Part shown: positions 27,891 through 36,430 of the stretch, in pieces
Numbering within the stretch: position 1 is the first letter of the stretch
Layout: every line of letters starts with the position of its first letter
Source: Lysobacter sp. GX 14042
GTDB taxonomy: Bacteria > Pseudomonadota > Gammaproteobacteria > Xanthomonadales > Xanthomonadaceae
NCBI RefSeq assembly: GCF_021390425.1
Contig: NZ_JAJUWY010000001.1
Location: 62,001-126,000 of the forward strand
Direction: 5' to 3'
DNA: 64,000 bases
The notes under the pieces: model-generated
Database searches by the model: none
What the model was told of the DNA's origin: nothing
Seen by the model: only the letters and a program-made list of their open reading frames with translations
Made by a program: the position numbers and the translations under genes

Positions 27891-28093
27891 TTGAGTGACA
27901 CCCCTGTGGCGATCCGTCGACGCGATTCCCCGGCGCGTCGCGAGGCGCCCTTTATTTCAAGCAAGCGCCCGGGTGTCAAGCTGCATCGGACGCCGCCGGC
28001 GGCCACCGCGACCTGCGTCACGCCCGCGCGCCGCGGTGCCCGGCACGGCCGGCACGCCTGATACCATCGGCGCAGGCCACCGACGGCGCGATC
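27891..28093. promoter_or_regulatory. Divergent promoter region pilG / gshB
   Basis: 203 nt between pilG (minus) and gshB (plus). A patch of lower G+C (CCCTTTATTTCAAGC at about 27949-27963) suits the pilG promoter, and GATACCAT at 28060-28067 is a possible -10 for gshB 27 nt before its ATG. Neither is accompanied by a convincing -35. Confidence 0.4.
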
Positions 28094-29047
28094 ATGCCCC
28101 TGGACATCGTCGTTGTGATGGACCCGATCGGGTCCATCAACATCACCAAGGACTCCACGTTCGCGATGCTGCTGGAGGCGCAGCGGCGGGGCCACCGGCT
28201 GCACTACGTGCGCCCGGGCGGGCTGGCGCTGCGCGGCGGCGAAGCGGTCGCCCACATGGCTCCGCTGCAGGTGCGCGAGGACCCGTCGGGCTGGTACGGA
28301 CTGGGCGACTGGTCCACGATCCCGCTGGGCCCCGGCCATGTGGTGCTGATGCGCACCGACCCACCGGTGGACGCGGAGTACATCCACGACACCCAGATCC
28401 TCGGCCTGGCCCAGCGGGCCGGTGCGCTGGTCGTCAACGACCCGCAGGGGCTGCGCGACTACAACGAGAAGCTGGCCGCGCTGCTGTTCCCGCAGTGCTG
28501 CCCGGCGACCCTGGTCAGCCGCGACCCGGCCGCGCTCAAGGCGTTCCTCGCCGAGCAGGGCCGCGCGGTGCTCAAGCCACTGGACGGCATGGGTGGACGC
28601 TCGATCTTCCTGCTCGGGCACGGCGAGGCGAACACCAACGTGGTGCTGGAAACCCTCACCCGGGGGGGCGCGAGCCTGGCGATGGCCCAGCAGTTCCTGC
28701 CGGAGATCTCCGACGGCGACAAGCGCATCCTGCTCGTCGATGGAGAGCCGGTGGATTACTGCCTGGCGCGCATTCCCCAGGGTGACGAGTTCCGCGGCAA
28801 CCTCGCGGTGGGCGGGCGGGGTGAAGGCCGTCCCCTGAGCGACCGCGACCGCTGGATCGCCTCGCAGGTCGGCCCGGAGATGAAGCGCCGCGGCATGGTG
28901 TTCGTCGGCCTGGACGTGATCGGCGACTGGCTGACCGAGGTCAACGTGACCAGCCCCACCTGCATCCGCGAGCTCGACGCGCAGTTCGGCCTGAACATCG
29001 CCGGGCAGCTGTTCGACGCCATCGAGGCGCGTGCTTCCGGGTCATGA
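28094..29047 (+). CDS. gshB: Glutathione synthetase
   Basis: 317 residues, matching the 316-residue E. coli enzyme. It ligates gamma-glutamylcysteine and glycine using ATP. Features: N-terminal VVMDPIGSINITKDSTFAML, the ATP-grasp region VLKPLDGMGGRSIF at about 160-173, FLPEISDGDKRILLVDG, and VTSPTCIRELD near the C-terminus binding Mg. Start ATG 28094. The stop overlaps the tonB start in an ATGA quartet. Confidence 0.97.
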   Translation: MPLDIVVVMDPIGSINITKDSTFAMLLEAQRRGHRLHYVRPGGLALRGGEAVAHMAPLQVREDPSGWYGLGDWSTIPLGPGHVVLMRTDPPVDAEYIHDTQILGLAQRAGALVVNDPQGLRDYNEKLAALLFPQCCPATLVSRDPAALKAFLAEQGRAVLKPLDGMGGRSIFLLGHGEANTNVVLETLTRGGASLAMAQQFLPEISDGDKRILLVDGEPVDYCLARIPQGDEFRGNLAVGGRGEGRPLSDRDRWIASQVGPEMKRRGMVFVGLDVIGDWLTEVNVTSPTCIRELDAQFGLNIAGQLFDAIEARASGS

Positions 29048-29916
29048 GCGCGACCCTGGCGGGCCACGACCCGGGCTCCGGCCAGCGTCTCGGGGCGACC
29101 CTCGCGCTGTCGCTGGCGCTGCATGCGGCCCTGCTGCTGGGCGTGGGCTTCACCCTCCACCGCGCCGCCCCGGTGGTGCCGACGCTGGATGTCATCCTGA
29201 CCCGCACCAATACCGTTCTCAGCCCCGAGCAGGCCGACTTCCTGGCCCAGGCCAACAACCAGGGCGGTGGCGAGCACGATCGCAGCACCCGCCCGCGCGA
29301 GAACCAGTCCGGACCGCTGCCCCAGCCCGAGGCCGGGCTGGCGGCCCGGCAGCTGCGGGCCCAGGCCCCGGACCCGCAGCCTCCGCCGGAAGCACGGGTG
29401 GTGGACAGCGCGCGCGGCGAGCGGCCCCTGGCCGCGGCCCGGGAAACGCCGGAAACGGACACCCGCGCCCTGCCCCGTGGCCCCGAGCGCATTGCCCATG
29501 ACGCGGAAATGGCCCGGCTGGCCGCCGAGATCCACCTGCGCTCGGAGGCCTACGCCAAACGTCCGACGCGCAAGTTCGTTTCCGCCAGCACCACCGAATA
29601 CGCCTGGGCCGGCTACCTGCGCGAGTGGGTCGACCGGGTCGAGCGCGTGGGCAACCTCAACTATCCCGACGAGGCGCGCCGGCGCCAGCTGGCCGGCGAG
29701 GTGGTGATCAGCGTCGCCGTGCGCCGCGACGGCAGCGTGGAGCAGTCACGGATCCTGCGCAGCAGCGGCATCCCCCTGCTGGACGAGTCGGCGCTGCGGA
29801 TCGCGGCATTGGCCGAGCCCTACCCGCCGCTGCCGCGCACTGACGAGAACCCCGACATCCTGCATGTCACCCGGACCTGGGCATTCCTGGCCGGCGGCGA
29901 GCTGGTGGACCGGTAG
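29044..29916 (+). CDS. tonB: Energy transducer TonB
   Basis: 290 residues. A single N-terminal membrane anchor at about 18-38 is followed by a Pro/Ala/Arg-rich periplasmic spacer at about 85-150 and a TonB C-terminal domain at about 200-285 (RVGNLNYPDEARRRQLAGEV and VSVAV-type strands, SSGIPLLDESALRIA). It would pass energy from ExbBD to TonB-dependent outer-membrane receptors, none of which is in this window. It overlaps gshB by 4 nt, the gshB-tonB pair usual in this family. Confidence 0.92.
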   Translation: MSATLAGHDPGSGQRLGATLALSLALHAALLLGVGFTLHRAAPVVPTLDVILTRTNTVLSPEQADFLAQANNQGGGEHDRSTRPRENQSGPLPQPEAGLAARQLRAQAPDPQPPPEARVVDSARGERPLAAARETPETDTRALPRGPERIAHDAEMARLAAEIHLRSEAYAKRPTRKFVSASTTEYAWAGYLREWVDRVERVGNLNYPDEARRRQLAGEVVISVAVRRDGSVEQSRILRSSGIPLLDESALRIAALAEPYPPLPRTDENPDILHVTRTWAFLAGGELVDR

Positions 29917-30028
29917 GCCACGGGCGCGCCTGTCAGTTCCCGGACACCGATCGCGTTGTAGCGGGTGTCCCGGGGCTTCCGGGCACGGCAGGGCCGCCGT
30001 TCCGGCCCACACCCCGGGGTACCCGCCC

Positions 30029-31261
30029 ATGAGCACGTGTTTCCGCATCTTCGTCCCGGCGCTCGCCGCCGGGCTCGCCCTCGCCCCGCCGGCGGCGGCC
30101 CAGTCCACCCAGGCGACCCAGGCCGAGCTGTACATCGACGTCGCCACCCACAGCGCCCCGGGGATGCCCGGGATGGGCGCGGCCGGCCGGCTGGCCGGCC
30201 TGGTGGGCGGCGGGCAGGCCAGCTACGGCATGGCGCGGCACCCGGCGATGCCCGGCAAGTACCTGGACGTGGCCCTGCACAACCATCGCCAGCCGGGCAC
30301 CCCGGCCAGGCAGGCCATCCCCGGGGCGGCGCGGATGGGCGCGCAACTGGAGTTGCTGCCGCCCACGGAGCGCGTGGCGGGGTCGGCTGGCCCGGGTTCC
30401 GGCTCCAATCCGTACGGCCAGGCCGACGGCGGGCAGATGCGGATCCTGTATTACTGGGGTTGCGGCAGCTCGGTGGGGCCGGGCCAGCCGCTGGAATTCA
30501 CGGTCCAGGTGCGCGACGGGGTCGCCCACACCAGCGGCAACGCGATGACTCCGCGGCAGGTCCCCCAGGGCGGCATCGACGCCGGCCCACAGTACGCACT
30601 GTGGCCCAACCCCTCGGACCGCAAGGCGGTGCCGGCCGAAGCCTCGCTGCGCGGGAGCCACCAGGTGACCGGCGAGGCCTTGCCGGCCGCGCTGCAGTTC
30701 GAGCTGCAGCAGGCGCATGACTTCATGCCGGCCCTGCAGGTCGAGCGCAAGGGCTCGGCGGCCGATGGACTGACCCTGGAATGGCAGCCGGTCGATGGCG
30801 CCCGGGCCTACTTCCTGCACGCCATGGGCAACCGCGGCGGCGAGACCCTGGTCATGTGGAGCAGTTCGGAAGTCGGCGACGCCGGGCCGGAACTGGTCGA
30901 CTACCTGCCCAACGCCAGGCTGGACGAGTGGACCCGCGAGCGGGTGCTGCTGGATCGCGATGCACGCTCGTGCAGCATTCCGCGCGAAGTGTTCGCCGGG
31001 GAAGGCGGCGATGCCGTGGCCCCGATGGTGCAGATGGTCGCCTACGGCGGCGAGAGCCACATCCCCCAGCCCCGTCCCGCCGGCGCCGGCAATGACTGGC
31101 GCCCGGAGTGGAACGTGCGGGTTCGCAACAAGTCCACCGCGATGCTGATGCCCGGCATGGAGGCCGCGGTCCCCGATGCCGCGGACGTGGCCGGGGAGAC
31201 CGGGCGGGAGACGGTGAAGGACGCCGCGCGCGGCTTGCTGCGCGGGATCCTGGGGCGTTGA
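30029..31261 (+). CDS. Secreted protein of unknown function
   Basis: 410 residues. A Sec signal peptide runs to about residue 24 (ALAAGLALAPPAAAQS). The mature chain has a Gly/Met-rich start, an ILYYWGCGSSVGPGQPLEF segment with one cysteine, and a late region EWQPVDGARAYFLHAMG that resembles a fibronectin-III-like beta sandwich. I know of no assigned function. The start is ATG 30029, 112 nt after tonB in the same direction. The gap holds a GC-rich hairpin (29991-30008) but no T run, so read-through from tonB is possible. Confidence 0.83.
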   Translation: MSTCFRIFVPALAAGLALAPPAAAQSTQATQAELYIDVATHSAPGMPGMGAAGRLAGLVGGGQASYGMARHPAMPGKYLDVALHNHRQPGTPARQAIPGAARMGAQLELLPPTERVAGSAGPGSGSNPYGQADGGQMRILYYWGCGSSVGPGQPLEFTVQVRDGVAHTSGNAMTPRQVPQGGIDAGPQYALWPNPSDRKAVPAEASLRGSHQVTGEALPAALQFELQQAHDFMPALQVERKGSAADGLTLEWQPVDGARAYFLHAMGNRGGETLVMWSSSEVGDAGPELVDYLPNARLDEWTRERVLLDRDARSCSIPREVFAGEGGDAVAPMVQMVAYGGESHIPQPRPAGAGNDWRPEWNVRVRNKSTAMLMPGMEAAVPDAADVAGETGRETVKDAARGLLRGILGR

Positions 31262-31301
31262 GGCTGGAGGTCGCGGCTTTCGCCCGGGTGCGGGCGCGGC
31301 C

Positions 31302-32024
31302 TCAGCGGGCCTCCCGCAATGCCTTCTGCTCGGCCAGCGTCAACGCGACCCGGTTGCGCAGGTAGGCCGGCTCGACCTGCTCCGGCGCGACCGCCTCGCC
31401 GCGCCGCCAGGCCCCCGCGGCCAGCCGGGCGAGCTGCCCGGCCCGCGGAAGGCCGGTGGCATCCGCCGCGGCGAGGCGATCGCCCAGCCGTGACTGCAGC
31501 GCGCCTTCCAGTGCGCCCAGTCCGGTGCCGACCCCCACCCAGGCACCGCCGTTGCCGGGCAGCTCCACCGCATCCGGCGGGCCGACGGTTTCCGGTCCGA
31601 TGGCGGCGACACCCCCGGCGGTCAGCTCGAAGCAGCCGGCATAGACCTCCTGCATCCGTGCATCCAGGCTCGCCAGCACCCGCACCCCACTGGCCGCGTC
31701 CTCCGGCGCCAGCGCCGCCGCCTCCATTGCCAGCACCGCCAGGGTGGAAACCGGGACCACCGGCCGCTCCAGCGCCAGGGCCAGGCCCTGCGCCACCGCG
31801 ATGCCCAGCCGTACGCCGGTAAACGCTCCGGGGCCCCGGCTGACGGCGACCGCATCGATCTGCCCGCGGGCCAGGCCGGCCTCGTCCAGGACCTCGCCAC
31901 ACCAGGGCAGGACCAGCTCTGCGTGCCGGCGCGGTGCCAGGGCAAAGCGCTCCAGCACCCGGTCACCGTGCAGCACGGCAACCGAGCAGGCCTCGGTGGA
32001 GGTCTCCAGGGCGAGCAGGATCAT
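31302..32024 (-). CDS. tsaB: tRNA threonylcarbamoyladenosine biosynthesis protein TsaB
   Basis: 240 residues of the ASKHA fold: MILLALETSTEACSVAV is the first nucleotide loop, and VSRGPGAFTGVRLGIAVAQGLA is the TsaB signature. Unlike TsaD it lacks the metal-binding histidines. TsaB pairs with TsaD and TsaE to put t6A at position 37 of ANN-decoding tRNAs. ATG at 32024 is clear, as upstream frame sequence lacks conservation. Confidence 0.95.
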   Translation of the reverse strand: MILLALETSTEACSVAVLHGDRVLERFALAPRRHAELVLPWCGEVLDEAGLARGQIDAVAVSRGPGAFTGVRLGIAVAQGLALALERPVVPVSTLAVLAMEAAALAPEDAASGVRVLASLDARMQEVYAGCFELTAGGVAAIGPETVGPPDAVELPGNGGAWVGVGTGLGALEGALQSRLGDRLAAADATGLPRAGQLARLAAGAWRRGEAVAPEQVEPAYLRNRVALTLAEQKALREAR

Positions 32025-32085
32025 CGGGCGGGCTCCGGAACGGGCGGCCGGACAGGGTAGCGCCGGGCGGCGCCGGGTGGGACGC

Positions 32086-32664
32086 TCAGCGGACCAGGTC
32101 GGCGCGCGCGGCAATCGGCCCGAAATCCACGGCGCCCGACGGGTCGAGCATGCAGGGAGTGTTGAAGAACCCGACCACGTAGCTTTCGGGCCCCGCGGCA
32201 AACCCGGAGTCGAGCACCCAGTCGTTGCCGTCCGGATCGCGCGCGCCCAGGTTGATGCCGCCGTTCTCGAGCCGGCGCCAGCGGGTGATCTCCCAGCCGT
32301 CGTCGCGCCAGCGGTCATGGACCTCGCCGAGCACCCGGGCGGCGTCGTTGCCTGGCGCGACCGCCTGCAGGCCGACCCAGACCGTGTAGATGTCGTTGCG
32401 CTGCTCGCCCTCGCTGCCGGCGCAGCGGTTGGCACGGACCTCGAACTTCTCGCGCCGCAGCGGCAGCGTGTCGAGGAAGGCTTCCACGCGCGGGGCAAAG
32501 GCCTGCGCGGCGTCGCGGCTGGAAATTGTCTGCATGGTTCCCTTCTCTACACCGTGGACCGGCGCGCGGCAACCGCCCGCCAGGATGGCGCCGGCAGCCA
32601 GCACGACAAGGGCCGCGGCGGCACGCGGCCGGCGCGGCCCTTCGGGCCGGTCCCCATGGCTCAC
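32086..32664 (-). CDS. Putative lipoprotein coupled to the DUF1023-type hydrolase
   Basis: 192 residues from GTG 32664, which overlaps the hydrolase stop in a GTGA quartet. The N-terminus has an Arg-rich start, a hydrophobic run (ALVVLAAGAILAGGC) and a loose lipobox at Cys32. The mature part of about 160 residues contains two more cysteines (NRCAGSEG and NTPCMLD) and a DIYTVWVGLQAV strand. I do not recognise a family. The tight coupling suggests that the two products act together, for example as enzyme and periplasmic partner or inhibitor. That is inference only. Confidence 0.72.
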   Translation of the reverse strand: MSHGDRPEGPRRPRAAAALVVLAAGAILAGGCRAPVHGVEKGTMQTISSRDAAQAFAPRVEAFLDTLPLRREKFEVRANRCAGSEGEQRNDIYTVWVGLQAVAPGNDAARVLGEVHDRWRDDGWEITRWRRLENGGINLGARDPDGNDWVLDSGFAAGPESYVVGFFNTPCMLDPSGAVDFGPIAARADLVR

Positions 32665-33728
32665 CCGAAACGCCTGCGTTCCGTGGTCACCTGCTCGTGG
32701 TTGCCGGTGATGATGTAGGCCTGGTTGCGCATCGACTCGCTGCCGTTGTCCCAGTAGGACGAATGCCCCGAGAGGTCGCCGGTGGCGATGCGCTGGCCAC
32801 CGAAGCTCCAGTCCACCGGGCTGTTGCCGTGGGCCTGGGTATAGGTGACCACGTCGTTGCTGTTGGCGCCGGCCCAGAAGTGGTCGGCGTCGATGTTCAT
32901 CTCCCCGACGTCGCCGATCGTGATGTCGTCGAACAGGAAACCGACATTGGAGGGCTGCTCGTAGCCCATGCCCGGGCTGCCCAGGGCGATGATGTCGTCG
33001 ACCCCGAGGCCGCCGTCGAGCGCATCGGCGGTGCCGACCACCGTCGAGCCGTAGGAGTGGCCGATCACGGTCACCCGGGCATCGGAATTGGTTTCGCGCA
33101 GCCCCTGGGTGAAGGACTGCAGCTCCGGGGCGCCGTCCAGGGCATACCCGGGCAGGACCGCGGCCGGGATGTGGTCGGGGGCGTCGTAGCCGAGCCAGGC
33201 GATGGTGACCGTGTCGCCCGAACCGGGAACCATCTCCGACTGGGCGCGCAGGGCGTCGGCACGGTCGAGCGAGCCGCCGAAGTTGCCCAGGTCGCTGCCG
33301 GTGCCCGGCACGTACACCGCGACGTTGTCGGCATGGTCGGGATTGCCGATCGAGGCCACCACCTTCGCATCCTGGCCGTCGCGCCCGGGCGGCTGGTAGT
33401 CGAGCAGGTGGATGCGCTCGCCTTCGGGACCGTTCCAGGATTGCTCGATGCGGTCCAGCAGCGCCTGTGCCTCCTGCGGCTGGCTGCCGGCGGCGGCATC
33501 GCCGCGCAGGACCTGCAGGTTGGCCTCGTGGCGCACCTCCGCCGGCAGGCCTTCCATCCCGCCCAGGGCGGAGGGCTGCCCGTACAGGTGAACCTGCTGC
33601 TCGGCGCCCGACAGGCCGTTCCACCACTGCATCGTCGCCGCCGCGTCCATGCCGTCGGGTGGCGGCGCGCTCGTCCAGGCCGAGAGCTGCTGCAGGGATT
33701 GGGATTCGAATGAAACCGGACCGGTCAT
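32661..33728 (-). CDS. DUF1023-type alpha/beta hydrolase without signal peptide
   Basis: 355 residues. The N-terminal WWNGLSGAEQQVHLYG and LPAEVRHEAN stretches and the C-terminal GHSSYWDNGSESMRNQAYI are what DUF1023 hydrolases, best known from actinobacteria, show. The nucleophile is Ser225 in VIGHSYGST, preceded by YVPGTGSDL (oxyanion region); the catalytic His is probably in GHSSYWD. The substrate is unknown; an esterase or lipase is likely. Start ATG 33728; no signal peptide or membrane helix. It lies 63 nt downstream of dinG and overlaps the lipoprotein gene by 4 nt. Confidence 0.83.
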   Translation of the reverse strand: MTGPVSFESQSLQQLSAWTSAPPPDGMDAAATMQWWNGLSGAEQQVHLYGQPSALGGMEGLPAEVRHEANLQVLRGDAAAGSQPQEAQALLDRIEQSWNGPEGERIHLLDYQPPGRDGQDAKVVASIGNPDHADNVAVYVPGTGSDLGNFGGSLDRADALRAQSEMVPGSGDTVTIAWLGYDAPDHIPAAVLPGYALDGAPELQSFTQGLRETNSDARVTVIGHSYGSTVVGTADALDGGLGVDDIIALGSPGMGYEQPSNVGFLFDDITIGDVGEMNIDADHFWAGANSNDVVTYTQAHGNSPVDWSFGGQRIATGDLSGHSSYWDNGSESMRNQAYIITGNHEQVTTERRRFG

Positions 33729-33791
33729 GCGTGCGCTCCACGTCCGTGGATGGGTGACTGCGCCCGATGCAAACACATCCGTCGCCGCCGG

Positions 33792-35894
33792 TCAGCTGGG
33801 GCAAACCCGGGCATCGGGCTCCGCCGGCGCCCCGGTGCCTGTCAGGAAGGCCTCCACCCGGGCCGGGTCCCGGGTACGTGGCAGGGGCGGCAGCGAGTCC
33901 AGGAACACCCGTCCGTAGCTGCGCCCGGTCAACCGCGGATCGCACAGCACCAGCACCCCGCGGTCGCCCTCGGTACGGATCAGCCGGCCGGCTCCCTGTT
34001 TGAGCGCGATCACCGCCTGCGGCAACTGCTCGTCACGGAACGGATTGCCGCCCTCGCGGCGGATCGCGTCCAGGCGCGCCTCGAACACCGGATCGTCCGG
34101 GGCGCCGAAGGGCAGCTTGTCGATCACCACCACGCCCAGGGCATCGCCCGGCACGTCGACGCCCTCGCGGAAGCTGGCGGTGCCCAGCAGCACGCCGCTC
34201 CCGCTGGCGCGGAAGCGCTCCAGCAGCACCGGCCGTGGCGCCTCGCCCTGTACGAACAGGGGCCAGGGTGCGCCGCGCAGCAGGCCGGCGGCCTCGCGCA
34301 GTGCGCGGTGCGAGGCGAACAGCAGGAAGGCGCGCCCACCGGAGGCCTGGAGCACCGGCCAGACCGCCCGCACCACCGAGGCGGTGTAGTCGGGCGAGGA
34401 CGGCTCGGGCAACCGGGGTGGCAGGTAGCACAAGGCTTGGCGCGGCCAGTCGAACGGACTGGGGGCAAGCAGGGTGCGCGGTTTGGACAGGCCGAGCTTG
34501 ATCGCGAAATGCTCGAAGCGCCCGCCGATCGCCAGGGTGGCCGAGGTGAACACCCAGGCGGCCTGCGAGCGCGCCCGGTGGCGCGCCAGCGGGCCCGCCA
34601 CGTCCAGCGGGGTCCGGCTCAGGCGGAACCCGCGCGCGGTGAGCTCGTACCAGGTCACCGCCGGGTCGCCGTCCTCCACGAGGGGGCCACGGTCATCGGC
34701 GGGCGCGGTTTCCGGTCCTTCGGCACCGGCGGCCGGGACCGGGTCGGCGGCGTCCTGCGTGGCGTCCATTGCCTCATCCGCCTCGTCGGCGCCGGCACCC
34801 TCCTCGCGCCAGCGCTTGAGGCGGTTGGCGAAGTCGCGCGCGCGCGCGGTGCAGCCGTCCAGCCCCGGCGCGGTCTCGCGCAGGGGCAGCAAGGCGGCGT
34901 GCAGGCTTTCCAGCGCGGCCGCCAGCCGGTCCAGCGCCTCCTCGACCTGCGGCAGCCCGGCCGCGCGTGCCCGGGTCCCGCGCACCGGCAAGTCGTCCAT
35001 CGCCGCGCGCACCGCGCGGGTGGCCTGTTCGAGCTCCTGCGCCGGCGCCTGCAGCACCGCAAGCGCGCCCGGCGACTCGCGCGACTCGGTGACCGCGTCG
35101 CGCGCCAGCTCCACCAGCGGCCGGGCACTGAGCGCCTCGCCGAAGAACTGCGCCGCCAGCTCCGGCAACTGGTGGGCCTCGTCGATCACGAAGGCCTCGG
35201 CGCCGGGCAGGATCTCGGCGAAGCCTTCCTGCCGCAGGGCCAGGTCGGCCAGCAGCAGGTGATGGTTGACCACCACCAGGTCGGCGGACTGGGCGCGCTG
35301 GCGTGCATGGACGACGAAGCATTCCGAATGGAACGGGCAATCGCTGCCCAGGCAGTTGTCGACGGTGGAGGTCACCATCGGCAGCAGCGGCGAGTCGTCG
35401 GGCAGGCCTTCCAGTTCGGCCATGTCGCCCATCCGGGTACGCCCGGCCCAGGCGACCACGCGCTGGAACTGCGCGGCGACCTCGCGGCTGGCGAAGCGCC
35501 CGCTGCCCTTGGCCTGCTCCAGCCGGTAGTGGCACAGGTAATTGGCGCGTCCCTTGAGCAGGGCGGCCTTGAGCCCGCGCCCGAGGGCATCGCGCACCCG
35601 CGGCAGGTCGCGGTGGTAGAGCTGGTCCTGCAGCGCACGGGTGCCGGTGGAGATGATGGTCTTGCGCCCCGACAGGATCGCCGGGACCAGGTAGGCGAAG
35701 GTCTTGCCGGTGCCGGTGCCGGCCTCGGCCATCAGCACCCCGCGCCCGGCGAGGGTCTCGGCGATCGCCGCCGCCAGGTCCTGCTGCGCGGGCCTGGCGG
35801 CGAAGGCGGCAATGTTGCGCGCCAGTTCGCCGCCCTCGCTCAGGGCGGCGCGGCTGGCGGCCGCCAGCGGATGTACGTCGCCGGATTCCACCAT
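33792..35894 (-). CDS. DinG/YoaA-family ATP-dependent DNA helicase
   Basis: 700 residues of the XPD-like superfamily 2 helicases, acting 5'-3'. Walker A EAGTGTGKT at about 57-65, an iron-sulfur cluster region with cysteines including NCLGSDCPFHSECF near 185, the DEAH box VIDEAHQLPE, and motif VI QGAGRLIRTEGDRGV near the end. This is closer to YoaA than to DinG in length and Cys spacing, by eye. Residues about 375-415 are an acidic Ala/Asp-rich insertion. Start ATG 35894, touching the stop of the TPR lipoprotein gene (TGATG). Confidence 0.92.
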   Translation of the reverse strand: MVESGDVHPLAAASRAALSEGGELARNIAAFAARPAQQDLAAAIAETLAGRGVLMAEAGTGTGKTFAYLVPAILSGRKTIISTGTRALQDQLYHRDLPRVRDALGRGLKAALLKGRANYLCHYRLEQAKGSGRFASREVAAQFQRVVAWAGRTRMGDMAELEGLPDDSPLLPMVTSTVDNCLGSDCPFHSECFVVHARQRAQSADLVVVNHHLLLADLALRQEGFAEILPGAEAFVIDEAHQLPELAAQFFGEALSARPLVELARDAVTESRESPGALAVLQAPAQELEQATRAVRAAMDDLPVRGTRARAAGLPQVEEALDRLAAALESLHAALLPLRETAPGLDGCTARARDFANRLKRWREEGAGADEADEAMDATQDAADPVPAAGAEGPETAPADDRGPLVEDGDPAVTWYELTARGFRLSRTPLDVAGPLARHRARSQAAWVFTSATLAIGGRFEHFAIKLGLSKPRTLLAPSPFDWPRQALCYLPPRLPEPSSPDYTASVVRAVWPVLQASGGRAFLLFASHRALREAAGLLRGAPWPLFVQGEAPRPVLLERFRASGSGVLLGTASFREGVDVPGDALGVVVIDKLPFGAPDDPVFEARLDAIRREGGNPFRDEQLPQAVIALKQGAGRLIRTEGDRGVLVLCDPRLTGRSYGRVFLDSLPPLPRTRDPARVEAFLTGTGAPAEPDARVCPS

Positions 35895-36430
35895 CAGTAA
35901 CGCGGCGGCGGGCCAACGGTGCAGGCGTCGCGCTGGCGGCCCGCGTCCGCCGCCACGCCCGCCAGCGCCGGGTCCGCATGGGCGTGCGCCAGCGCCACCT
36001 GGTGGAGGGTTTCCCAGTGCTGGCGGCAATACGGGCCGACGCCGCTGCCGGCGCCGATCGCACGCCGGGCGAGCGCCGCCGCAGCGTCCAGGTCGCGCAG
36101 CAGCACGGCCAGTTCGGCGCGCTCCTGCAGCAGCGCCGGATCATCCGGCGTGACCGACAGTGCCTGGTCCAGGCTGTCGGCGGCGGCCTGGACCTCGCCG
36201 GCCTGCAGCTGGCGCCCGGCCTGCGCGCGCAGGTCGGTGACCGCCGCATCGCCCAGCGGGGTGACCACCAGCTCCTTGCCCTCGTTGCCGGCGGCGCGGA
36301 TCGCCGCGACCATGGCGACCGGATCGTAGGCCGGGACCGGCGCGGCCGGCTCCTGCACCGGCGCGACCGAGCAGCCGGCGATCGACACCGCCATCGCCAG
36401 CGCGACCACGCCCGGGTACCTGCAGTTCAT
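35894..36430 (-). CDS. TPR-containing lipoprotein
   Basis: 178 residues. A good lipobox SIAGC places the lipidated cysteine at residue 20. One tetratricopeptide-like repeat pair covers about 70-130 (GRQLQAGEVQAAADSLDQAL, DPALLQERAELAVLL). It is sandwiched between mrcB (ATGA overlap) and dinG (1-nt overlap). Its place behind PBP1B invites comparison with lipoprotein activators such as LpoB, but there is no sequence resemblance to claim that. Confidence 0.8.
   Translation of the reverse strand: MNCRYPGVVALAMAVSIAGCSVAPVQEPAAPVPAYDPVAMVAAIRAAGNEGKELVVTPLGDAAVTDLRAQAGRQLQAGEVQAAADSLDQALSVTPDDPALLQERAELAVLLRDLDAAAALARRAIGAGSGVGPYCRQHWETLHQVALAHAHADPALAGVAADAGRQRDACTVGPPPRY

Noticed and set aside
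29965-30008. Terminator between tonB and the secreted orphan
   Set aside because: GC-rich hairpins are present but no T run follows, so intrinsic termination is not supported.
32661-33728. XVIPCD-type type IV secretion effector
   Set aside because: The C-terminus is the end of the hydrolase domain; no XVIPCD-like sequence, VirB/VirD genes or other effectors were seen in the window.
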